The position numbers were made by a program, and so were the translations under genes. Source: DATBFX01 sp036558305 (GTDB lineage: Bacteria > Chloroflexota > Chloroflexia > Thermomicrobiales > UBA6265). From it: 26,514 nucleotides of DNA. Positions 1 to 8,253 of the stretch are shown piece by piece. Location: positions 1 to 26,514 of the forward strand of contig DATBFX010000567.1 of NCBI GenBank assembly GCA_036558305.1. The letters run 5' to 3'. Below the pieces are notes generated by a model. The model was not told the DNA's origin. It was given only the letters and a program-made list of their open reading frames with translations, and searched no databases. The stretch's first letter is position 1, and each line of letters starts with the position of its first letter.

Positions 1-62
1 CGGGTACCCGGCTCGCCGCTCGCGCCCCCATCTTTTCTCGCCCGCCGACTATCCCGTCGGTG

Positions 63-1052
63 TTACTGGTGGACTTCTACCCGCATCCCGATCGACGCGA
101 AGTTGTAGATCTCCGCCGCCGCCGAGGGTTCGGTCGCGACACAACCACCGGTCGGACCATCCCCGTTGGGAAGGACGTTGCCGTACCGGTCCATCGAGTA
201 GGAGTGGAACCCGTTTTGGCGGTCGGGATCGAACCCCACCCACCACTCGATGTAGGTCTTTCCGAAGTCGGTCCAGGAGAGCGGCGCGTACATCGAATAG
301 ACGTAGTAGGTGCCGACTGCGGTCGAGTAGAACCCGTCGGTCGACGGGTCGTAGCCGAGCGAAGCCCAGAAGGAATCGACCGCTTGATCGCCCTCGTACA
401 GGGTGACGACGTGGCTGGAGCGATCGACGTCGATCCAATGCTCCGGTCCGGCATCGACCGACCCGTCGTACGACAGGTAGCCGCCCCAAACCCAGGCGGA
501 GACACCGTGCGCGTTGACCGGTACGAAACCGTTCTGCTCGGTCCCGGTGACGGTCACCTCCTCGCCCTGGACCAGAAGGTCGAGCACGTCGGCGTCGAGA
601 CTGGCCCAGGCCCGCATGTTCAAGCGGTCGGTGTCGACCCAGGCGGTGGCGCCGAATCCTCCGACGCCACCTGCGGTGTCGGCACCACCGGACCAACCGC
701 TTTCGCCGTCGATGGAGAGGTAACCGCCGTAGGCCCACCCGACCTCGCCGTAGTACGAGACCTCATACCAGCCGTCATCGGTCGGACCGTCGAGGACGTC
801 GATCGACTCGCCTTGCCACATCTGATCGATCACGTTTGCCCAGGTGCCGGGTCCGTCGCGGAGATTGAGCACATCGGTGTCGACGTAGGCGGAGCCGTCG
901 GCGCGAGCGGTCGCCGGCGAAAGCGTCATCGCAATGGTGGCAACCAGGAGCGCCACGGCGCCGAGGCTCCCGTACCGGCCGAGTGGGTCGCGTCGCCAGT
1001 TCGCGCGGAGCGCACCCCCCTCAGGCCGGCGGGATTTCCCCCACACCAGCAT
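63..1052 (-). CDS. Secreted SH3-domain L,D-transpeptidase (YkuD-like), paralogue 1
   Basis: Predicted exported cell-wall enzyme of 329 aa. A basic N-terminus is followed by a hydrophobic stretch (about residues 30-45) ending in ATARA-D, a Sec-type signal. Two bacterial SH3-like repeats follow (about 54-115 and 136-196), each with the 'VDTDxLNxR' start and 'WxWGGYLS' end, then a YkuD-type domain (about 205-329). The putative catalytic pair is His283 in 'GFHSYSMD' and Cys304 in 'GPTGGCVAT'. Known YkuD enzymes have [ST]HGC at the cysteine; here the histidine of that motif is Gly. The start is supported by a purine-rich ribosome site (AAGGGGGG, 4 nt spacing). The gene is a tandem paralogue of the next gene, 500 bp away on the same strand. 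The L,D-transpeptidase fold is well supported; peptidoglycan cross-linking as substrate role is inference. Confidence 0.85.
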   Translation of the reverse strand: MLVWGKSRRPEGGALRANWRRDPLGRYGSLGAVALLVATIAMTLSPATARADGSAYVDTDVLNLRDGPGTWANVIDQMWQGESIDVLDGPTDDGWYEVSYYGEVGWAYGGYLSIDGESGWSGGADTAGGVGGFGATAWVDTDRLNMRAWASLDADVLDLLVQGEEVTVTGTEQNGFVPVNAHGVSAWVWGGYLSYDGSVDAGPEHWIDVDRSSHVVTLYEGDQAVDSFWASLGYDPSTDGFYSTAVGTYYVYSMYAPLSWTDFGKTYIEWWVGFDPDRQNGFHSYSMDRYGNVLPNGDGPTGGCVATEPSAAAEIYNFASIGMRVEVHQ

Positions 1053-1554
1053 GTTTCCCCCCTTCCCTCAAGGTTCGACCCGGCGGAGCGGAGGGTTTGC
1101 GTCCCCTCCCGGCAGCACCGAGGGCGCTGCGACACCACCGTATCGAGTCGGGCATCGATTCGGTATGCCCCGCACGTACTTCGAGGTTACCAACCTGTTG
1201 TGGGGATTTGTCTCTCGGTCAATACTGTGTTCTGTCTCATGAATGAGCGCCAATCGGCCAATTTGTCACAGAATCATCGGAATTCGCTGAACGGAAGCGG
1301 CAAGTGTACGTGCAGCTGTGTCACTCAGTCGTCGTCGCCAGCCCTGACCGCCCTAGGACCTCGACGCCGCACAGCCGGGAATGTCTCCTCGGTGACACGA
1401 CGCGCACAATACAGATGGCCCTCAACCAGCAGGGCGCGCCCCCGGAGCAGGACCAACGGGCATGGCATCGCCGAGGGTGCGTAGCTGATTTGTTTGAGCA
1501 CTGCGGGATTTACGACTGCCGGATCGAGAGCCGGCAGTGTCGACGAACGGGAAA
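1053..1554. other. Intergenic region between the two L,D-transpeptidase genes
   Basis: About 500 bp with no convincing gene. The stretch 1190-1290 is noticeably richer in A and T than its surroundings and, read on the minus strand, contains TTGACC-like hexamers, so it probably holds the promoter of the 63-1052 gene. No clean -10 at the right spacing could be fixed. The ORFs that cross it are continuations of antisense frames. Confidence 0.4.
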
Positions 1555-2469
1555 CTACCAGTGGATTTCCACCCGCGTTCCGATGTCCACAAAGTTGAAG
1601 ATGACGGCCGCATCTTCGGGTCTGGTGGCGACGCAGCCTCCCGTCGGCCCCCAACCTCCGTCGATGACGTTGCCGTTGGCGTCCATCGTCCAGGCGTGGA
1701 AGCCGTTGTCGCGTTCGGGATCGAATCCGGCCCAGTATTCGATGTAGGCATTGGCGTACGGGGTATAGGAGAGCCCCTCGACCTTGCTGTAGATGGAATA
1801 GGTGCCGCTGGCGGTGGCGTAGAACCCTTCGCCTTGGTCGCGTCCGAGCGACGCCTGGAAGGTGTCGACGACGGTCTCGCCGATCATCAGGTGGACGTCG
1901 CTCGTCGAACGGTTGACGTCGACCCACCGCTCGCCCGATGGATCGGTCGCCGGTCCGTCCGATACCGTGAGTGCCGGCGCATAGGCATAGCCGACGGTAT
2001 CACCGTACCGGACGAACAGAAAATCGCCGCGTCCCGGCCCGACGACCGACAGCACGACGCCGTGCCGGACCCAGGCGGAAACCGCCTCCCCGTCGCCGGG
2101 GCCGGCAGACAGATCGAGATCCGAGGCGGCGCGCACGAATTGGTTGATGGCGATCCGGTCGGCTTGAATCCAGCCGCATTTGGCCTTGGGCAGCTTGGCC
2201 GCCTTGACCTTGTACCAACCGTCGCTGTCCGGTCCCGCCAGCACTTCGAGTTCCGTTCCCGCGGCCAATGTCGCTACGTACTTGTGGCTGCCCGGTTTGG
2301 ACCGCAGCTTCACGCCGTGATCGGTGGCGACGGTGGCAAAAACGGGATATCCGTTCGCGGCACGGACCGCCGGCGGCGCTCCAGCAACGACGGAGAAGCT
2401 CGCGGCGATGGCGACGGCGAGCAGGAGCAGGCGCGGTACCAGGCGGAGCGGACGGAGGCGACGGATCAC
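1555..2469 (-). CDS. Secreted SH3-domain L,D-transpeptidase (YkuD-like), paralogue 2
   Basis: 304-aa exported protein paralogous to the neighbouring 63-1052 product. I chose the GTG at 2467-2469 because it is preceded by GAGGAG with 9 nt spacing and gives a textbook Sec signal (RRLRPLRL followed by a Leu/Ala/Val core, ending AVRA-A); a longer frame to 2541 would bury the signal. SH3-like segments occupy about residues 45-165, followed by the YkuD-type domain. The probable catalytic residues are His258 in 'GFHAWTMD' and Cys279 in 'GPTGGCVAT', so the Gly-for-His change at the cysteine motif is shared by both copies. The C-terminal domains of the two paralogues are much more alike than the SH3 parts, as expected for a conserved catalytic domain with a diverging wall-binding region. 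Exact substrate is unknown. Confidence 0.86.
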   Translation of the reverse strand: MIRRLRPLRLVPRLLLLAVAIAASFSVVAGAPPAVRAANGYPVFATVATDHGVKLRSKPGSHKYVATLAAGTELEVLAGPDSDGWYKVKAAKLPKAKCGWIQADRIAINQFVRAASDLDLSAGPGDGEAVSAWVRHGVVLSVVGPGRGDFLFVRYGDTVGYAYAPALTVSDGPATDPSGERWVDVNRSTSDVHLMIGETVVDTFQASLGRDQGEGFYATASGTYSIYSKVEGLSYTPYANAYIEYWAGFDPERDNGFHAWTMDANGNVIDGGWGPTGGCVATRPEDAAVIFNFVDIGTRVEIHW

Positions 2470-2839
2470 CGATGGGTTCTCCTCGATTGCGCGGCAGAGC
2501 CCCGTCACCAGACACGGCACGGGCGCGCACGCGTCGGTCACAAGACCGCCGGCGCGCGGGTGCGAACGTCGTGTGGGCTCCAGACAATGATGGGGGAGGG
2601 TGAGGCGGGAACGAACTCCCTAAAAGTCACGCACTTCCGTCCCGAAGTCCGGGACCTTGGCACGCACCGGGCACACCCGATCGAGTCACCACGAATTGGG
2701 CGGAAAGCGGGACGTGAGCGTCGATGTCGTCAGTCCGAACGGGCACGAGCGGACGCGCTTCGGGTATGCTGTCGCGCCTCCCATCGGGACGGCGGCGACA
2801 GTTGGGCAAACACCCCATGCGCTTGGTTGAGGCGACGAG
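2470..2839. other. Divergent intergenic region
   Basis: About 370 bp between the minus-strand transpeptidase and the plus-strand dehydrogenase. A TATGCT hexamer at 2765-2770 is a possible -10 for the plus-strand gene, but its -35 is poor. No gene, repeat or RNA was recognised. ORFs here have no ribosome site and are antisense or out-of-frame readings. Confidence 0.35.
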
Positions 2840-3979
2840 ATGCATCGACAAGGTCTGATCGGGCCGGCGGCGGCAGCGGAAGCGGCCGTCGATCAGCCAC
2901 CGGTTCCTCGCTTTCCGCTCGACCGGCTGACGGCGTTCGTCGAGTCGGTTTTCGTCGGTGTCGGGCATACGCCCGACGACGCGGCGACCGCGGCGGAAAG
3001 TCTGGTCGTTGCCGATCTGTACGGAATCGAGTCGCACGGAGTCGCCCGCCTCCCGTACCAGGTGCGACGGATCACGCGCGGTCTCGTCAATCTCTCGGCC
3101 GACTTGACGGTCGTGCGGGAATCGCCGTCGACCCTCGTGCTCGATGCCAACAACGGGTCTGGCCAGGCGCTCGCGCCGCGGGCGATGGCGCGTTGCATCG
3201 AAAAGGCGGAACTGAGTGGACTCTGTCTGACGACGGTGCGCCGCAGCAATCATTTCGGCGTTGCCGGGTACTATGTCGTGATGGCGACCAAACGCGGGCT
3301 CGGCGGGATGGCGATGACCAACTCCTCGCCGCTCGTGGTGCCGACGTTTGGCCGGTACCCCCGCCTCGGCACCAACCCGATTGCGCTCGGCGTCCCGACG
3401 GGCGACGGTCCACCGCTTGTGCTCGACATGGCGACCAGCACCGTCGCCTATGGGAAACTCGAAGTCGCCCGTCGCGCCGCTGCGTCGATTCCGCTCGGTT
3501 GGGCGGTCGACGATCGCGGGTTACCGACGACCGATCCCCACGCCGCGCAGTTCTTGACTCCACTCGGCGGCGACCGCGCCACCAGCGGTCACAAGGGGTA
3601 CGGTCTCGCCGTCTTCGTCGACGTCTTTTGCGGTCCCCTGGCCGGCGGCGCCTGGAGTCGACTCGTCTCCGGCGCCCGCGGCGCCGACAAACCGTCGGGC
3701 ATCGGCCATACGTTCATGGCCTGGCGGATCGACGCCTTCCGCGATCCCGACGAGTTCTCTGCCGATCTCAAAGAGATGATCGCGGACCTGCGCGCCACGC
3801 CGCCTGTCCCCGGCCAGGAAGCAACCGGCGTCCTCGTCCCCGGCGATCCCGAACACGCGGCGGAATCGCGGCATCGCCGGTACGGCATCCCGGTCAGGCG
3901 CGAAGTGCTCGAGGAATTGCGCGTCCTCTGCGGCAGTCTGGAGCTGCCGTTCACGCTCGACTCGGACGGAGACGCTTGA
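2840..3979 (+). CDS. Ldh2-family malate/L-lactate-type NAD(P)-dependent dehydrogenase
   Basis: 379 aa, the usual length for the Ldh2/MDH2/ComC family, which reduces or oxidises 2-hydroxy/2-oxo acids (malate, L-lactate, ureidoglycolate, sulfolactate). Family signatures are in order: 'ADLYGIESHGVARL' (His66), 'RRSNHFGVAGYY' (His138, the expected catalytic histidine), 'GTNPIALGVPT', 'LDMATSTVAYGK' and 'SGHKGYGLA' (His251, Lys252), the last typical of the nucleotide-binding region. There is no signal peptide, so it is cytosolic. The ATG is preceded by GAGG at 7 nt spacing. The gene converges on the amidohydrolase gene with only 12 bp between stop codons and no visible terminator hairpin. Which 2-hydroxy acid is used cannot be read from the sequence. 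The first about 20 residues are an Ala-rich extension. Confidence 0.9.
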   Translation: MHRQGLIGPAAAAEAAVDQPPVPRFPLDRLTAFVESVFVGVGHTPDDAATAAESLVVADLYGIESHGVARLPYQVRRITRGLVNLSADLTVVRESPSTLVLDANNGSGQALAPRAMARCIEKAELSGLCLTTVRRSNHFGVAGYYVVMATKRGLGGMAMTNSSPLVVPTFGRYPRLGTNPIALGVPTGDGPPLVLDMATSTVAYGKLEVARRAAASIPLGWAVDDRGLPTTDPHAAQFLTPLGGDRATSGHKGYGLAVFVDVFCGPLAGGAWSRLVSGARGADKPSGIGHTFMAWRIDAFRDPDEFSADLKEMIADLRATPPVPGQEATGVLVPGDPEHAAESRHRRYGIPVRREVLEELRVLCGSLELPFTLDSDGDA

Positions 3980-3991
3980 GGTCGCGTCCGA

Positions 3992-5203
<1,212 letters not shown>

Positions 5204-5284
5204 GCCGAGAAAGAATGCCCGAACGTGAGGCTACCAAAGGCAGCCCTTCGTGTCGATGGGACTTGAGGGTGGGACAGCCGGAAC

Positions 5285-6319
5285 TCAGGAGGATGAGACC
5301 CCGAGCGACATGCCGTCGAGGACGTTCCACATCGCCATGAAGTCGCCCCAACCGTAGAAACGATAATCGCCGATGGCTGGGTCTGAGAGGTAAACGCCGT
5401 CGTCGTCGTAGCCGTAGGCGACCATGACGTGCATGCCCGGCACCAGGGTGTAGGTGACCCCGTCGGTCTCATCCCACTGACGCTGATCGCCCCAGAGGGC
5501 GAGCCAGACGAGTGTCGGGACGCCGGCGTTGAGGCGCGCCGTCAATTGACCGCTGTCGCCGTTGGCGTAGAAGACGTCGCCGTGGTAACCGAATTGGTCG
5601 AGGGCGGTGGCGAGGACTTCTGCATAGACCCCGTAGTCGGTCGTGTTGCCCCACCAGCCGTTGATGTCGCCGCGATAACCCCAGTGCGGATTCGGCGACC
5701 AGCCGACGACGTCGTCGAACGCGTACTCGGAGACGCCGGAGCCGACGGCCGCGGTGGCGATCTGGAGGGAGGCGTACTCGCAACTCAGGTTGCGCTCTTG
5801 CTTGTAGGTCGGGACCCAGTGGGAGATGGCGGAATCGCCGGTCCCCGGCACGCCGACCGAGGCCGCCCCGACCTGAACGTCGGGCACGGTACCGGTCGCT
5901 TCGATCAGCGTGCCGTCGTCGGCGCATCCGCCACCGCTCGTCGGAAAGATCGAGAAACCGGTCAGGTAGGCGGAGGCGACGTTGACGTCGATCCAGGCAC
6001 CGGCACCGCCGGCGGTGCCGCTGGTGTCGAGCGAGAGGTGGGCAACGCCGTCGCCGTCGGTGACCGAGGTGTCGGCCCCGACGACGTCGTCGCCCAGGAA
6101 CAGCGCCAGCGCGACTTCGGTTTGGGTCACCGCAAATCCGGCGTCGCGAACCTCGACGCTGACGTCGAGGGCGCAGCCGACGGCGGGCCGGGTACTGCTC
6201 AACTCGATCCAGGCGTGGACGTCGCGCACACCCTCGGCCTCCGCGGTCCGGGGAGCCACGCCGGCGACGAGCGCCGTGAGCAAGCAGAACACAACCGACA
6301 GCGGCATCGCTCGGCGCAT
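5285..6319 (-). CDS. Secreted C39-like cysteine peptidase (Peptidase_C39_2 type)
   Basis: 344 aa from the ATG at 6317-6319, chosen because GGAGAGGAG lies 7 nt upstream and the product then starts MRRAMPLSVVFCLLTALVAG, a Sec signal with cleavage near AEA-E. An immunoglobulin-like region (about 30-135) with a 'HAWIELSSTRPAVGCALDV' start precedes a papain-like C39_2 domain (about 165-344). Predicted catalytic residues are Gln174 in 'YKQERNLSCEYASLQ', Cys180, His297 in 'PGMHVMVAYGY' and Asp313 in 'YLSDPAIG'. Such proteins are extracytoplasmic cysteine peptidases or inactive peptide binders; here all catalytic residues are present, so activity is expected. The substrate is unknown. It is upstream of the amidohydrolase gene on the same strand, but nothing else links them. 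Confidence 0.85.
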   Translation of the reverse strand: MRRAMPLSVVFCLLTALVAGVAPRTAEAEGVRDVHAWIELSSTRPAVGCALDVSVEVRDAGFAVTQTEVALALFLGDDVVGADTSVTDGDGVAHLSLDTSGTAGGAGAWIDVNVASAYLTGFSIFPTSGGGCADDGTLIEATGTVPDVQVGAASVGVPGTGDSAISHWVPTYKQERNLSCEYASLQIATAAVGSGVSEYAFDDVVGWSPNPHWGYRGDINGWWGNTTDYGVYAEVLATALDQFGYHGDVFYANGDSGQLTARLNAGVPTLVWLALWGDQRQWDETDGVTYTLVPGMHVMVAYGYDDDGVYLSDPAIGDYRFYGWGDFMAMWNVLDGMSLGVSSS

Positions 6320-6400
6320 CGGAACACTCCTCTCCCGTCGATCGGCTCCCGGTTTCGTCGCCTGGTCCCCAAACAACCCGCTACGCTGGTCGTCAGGTCG

Positions 6401-6419
6401 TCGGACGGATATCGTCCGA
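6401..6419. promoter_or_regulatory. Operator-like inverted repeat upstream of the C39 peptidase
   Basis: tcggacg-gatat-cgtccga: perfect 7-bp arms with a 5-nt centre, about 80 bp upstream of the peptidase start codon. The size fits a dimeric repressor site; the binding protein is unknown. Confidence 0.4.
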
Positions 6420-6794
6420 AAGTCGCGTCGCCGCCGTCGTTTCCGCTACCCGAGGGCGGCGTCCCGCCCGCACGGTGATCGCTTGCACGTTACCACAATC
6501 GGCGCGCGCTCCGCAGGCGTGCGTGTCACAGGACGGCAAGATGGTCGATGCACTTCGGTTTGAACCTGTGTGCCTTTGCGCGGAAAATTCTATCGCATCA
6601 CGACCATTGCCGGAACGCTTCGTCGAAGTGCGAGGCGAGGTACCGTGAGACGGGGCGGTCGCCTCTGCCCGGTGGCGGTTCCGCCCGTGCATAAATGCCG
6701 AGCCGACGCGTTGACGGCGGCAGAATGGGTGCGGCATTATCCATGTTTGGACAGATTCGGGAACAAACGGTGCGGGGCTCGCTGGACGACCCCA

Positions 6795-6823
6795 CTTGAG
6801 CATTGTCGCGTTTTCCTGTAGGA
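6795..6823 (+). promoter_or_regulatory. Sigma70-like promoter of the Lrp/AsnC gene
   Basis: TTGAGC (6795-6800) and TAGGAT (6818-6823) are separated by exactly 17 bp. The start codon is about 130 nt downstream of the expected transcription start. Confidence 0.65.
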
Positions 6824-6961
6824 TGCGTGCGCCTGACCCACAGGATTTCGAATTCCTTCGTGTGGAGTCATCCGCCGCTTTTCGGCAACGCGGTTTCAAT
6901 CCGCCGAAACGCTACGCTGGGTTGCGGGTCGGCGGGAAACATAGGAAAGGACGGAGAGACG

Positions 6962-7531
6962 ATGGCACGCGCGGTGACGGCGACGGATCGGGCAATCATC
7001 CGCTTGCTTCAGCGAAACGCACGGGTATCGTACGCGGAACTGAGCCGGGCGACCGGGATTCCGGAATCGACGGTGCGGCGGCGCATGGAGCGGCTTCAGC
7101 AACGCGGCGTGATCGAATTTGCCATGCTGGCGGAGCCGGCGAAGCTGGGGTACGAGTTGCGGGCGCAGGTCGGACTTCGGGTCGAACTGCCGAAGCTGCC
7201 GGAGATCTCCCAGGCGCTGCGGGAGATGAACGAGGTGACGTTCGCCGCCCTGGTGACGGGCGGGTTCGACATCACGATTCAGATCGTCGTCAGGTCGCCG
7301 GAGGCGCTGGTGACGTTCATCCAGCAGGTCGCGGCGATCGACGGCGTGCGCTCGACCGAAACGGCGGTGATGCCGCAGATCATCAAACCGACGACCTCCT
7401 GGGTGCTGCCGGAGATCGTCGAGGATCAGGCGGAAGAGGCGCGGGCCGAGTCCGTGTCGCAGGACGGGCAGGCCGGAGCGCCGGTGAAGCGCAAACGGGG
7501 GCGGCCTCGCCGCAACCCGGTGGCGGCCTAA
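6962..7531 (+). CDS. Lrp/AsnC-family transcriptional regulator with AT-hook-like C-terminal tail
   Basis: 189 aa. The ATG at 6962 is chosen over an upstream in-frame start because GGAG lies 5 nt before it. Residues 5-52 form the AsnC winged helix ('TDRAIIRLLQRNARVSYAELS', recognition helix near 'IPESTVRRRMERLQ'). Residues about 64-142 form the RAM/AsnC ligand-binding beta-alpha domain ('VGLRVELPKLPEISQALREM', 'ALVTGGFDITIQIVV'). The last about 40 residues are an extra acidic segment ending in KRKRGRPRR (176-184), matching the GRP core of an AT-hook. Ordinary Lrp proteins stop near residue 150-165, so the tail is unusual. It has its own promoter and a strong terminator, so it is monocistronic. 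Targets are unknown; divergent or nearby acs regulation is only a guess. Confidence 0.9.
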   Translation: MARAVTATDRAIIRLLQRNARVSYAELSRATGIPESTVRRRMERLQQRGVIEFAMLAEPAKLGYELRAQVGLRVELPKLPEISQALREMNEVTFAALVTGGFDITIQIVVRSPEALVTFIQQVAAIDGVRSTETAVMPQIIKPTTSWVLPEIVEDQAEEARAESVSQDGQAGAPVKRKRGRPRRNPVAA

Positions 7532-7549
7532 CCACCACCGGCGGGTTCC

Positions 7550-7608
7550 GAGGGCGACGGCGGGAGGGGCACCGAACTCCCTCCCGCCGTCGCCCTCGTT
7601 TCTTTCTC
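7550..7608 (+). terminator. Intrinsic terminator after the Lrp/AsnC gene
   Basis: A perfect 19-bp stem (7550-7568 with 7579-7597) has a 10-nt loop and is followed by gtttctttctc. It ends 6962-7531 transcription 18 bp after the stop codon and is the clearest terminator in the window. Confidence 0.9.
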
Positions 7609-7637
7609 GACGATACCGGCTACGACCATGGTCAGGG

Positions 7638-7994
7638 CTAATTCGACTGGCCGATGGCGTAGGCGATGAGGGTCAGGAGCGTCGTGCCGGCGGTGGCGGC
7701 GGCGGCGAGGCGGACATTGCCCGAGGGCGGTTGGGCATTCGCCATGCCGTGCTCCACGCCGACGGTCAGGATGGCCGCGAGGGCGAAGAGGTAGTGCCAG
7801 GCGGTGATCTTGTGGTCGCTGCCGAGTAGGCTAAAGCCGAGCAGGTATTGGACGACGAGTAGACCGGCGGCGGCGAAGGAGAGTTGCCGCGCCCAGACGA
7901 TCTGTCTGCCGGTGGCGCGCAGGATGTTGACGACGGTAAGTGCGAGATAGGCTAAGACGACGAGCGTGCCGATCGTTTCGTGAACGGTGACCAC
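7638..7994 (-). CDS. Small four-helix membrane protein
   Basis: 118 aa from the GTG at 7992-7994, which has AGGGGAGG 7 nt upstream; the longer frame to 8354 lacks such a site and adds non-coding-like sequence. Four hydrophobic segments are visible (about 7-24, 36-57, 65-82 and 95-114), with little loop between them. Histidines lie at helix ends: His5, His61, His67 and His82 ('HKITAWHYLFALAAILTVGVEHG'). His67 and His82 are 15 apart on one helix, which could suit heme or metal binding, but no heme-protein family motif is recognised. It is divergent from acs across about 260 bp. Function unknown. Confidence 0.75.
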   Translation of the reverse strand: MVTVHETIGTLVVLAYLALTVVNILRATGRQIVWARQLSFAAAGLLVVQYLLGFSLLGSDHKITAWHYLFALAAILTVGVEHGMANAQPPSGNVRLAAAATAGTTLLTLIAYAIGQSN

Positions 7995-8165
7995 CGACTG
8001 CCTCCCCTGGCGACGCGGTGTCCGGGCAGGAGCGCCAAGCGCGCGCTCACCGGACGTGCCGGGGTGATTGTTGGCGGCGAAGGTGGTCGGATGCAATGCG
8101 TCGCCTGGGTGAGACCGAGTAACGATGCCGGAGGTCGCGCGCGCAAGCGAATTCGACACGATTCG

Positions 8166-8171
8166 TATACT
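8166..8171 (+). promoter_or_regulatory. Possible -10 element of the acs promoter
   Basis: TATACT lies about 80 bp upstream of the acs ATG in the divergent region 7995-8253. The -35 region at 17 bp spacing is poor, so this is only suggestive. Confidence 0.35.
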
Positions 8172-8253
8172 CTGAGGAAGCGATGAGTTGGCGACGGCGC
8201 CGCGGCCGGCTGCGTCCGCGGCGCCGTCATCGGCGGAAAGGCGGTGGAGACAG

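Larger units (their letters stand above)
6320..6961. other. Long divergent intergenic region (peptidase / Lrp regulator)
   Basis: About 640 bp without a credible gene. It contains a 7-bp-arm palindrome at 6401-6419 near the peptidase start and a sigma70-like promoter at 6795-6823 for the regulator. Remaining sequence (6430-6790) shows nothing I can name; its short ORFs lack ribosome sites and have arginine/serine-rich out-of-frame composition. Confidence 0.5.

Noticed and set aside
1..62. Terminator after the first transpeptidase (ccgac...gtcgg stem)
   Set aside because: Only a 5-bp stem with no T-run on the transcribed strand; too weak to call.
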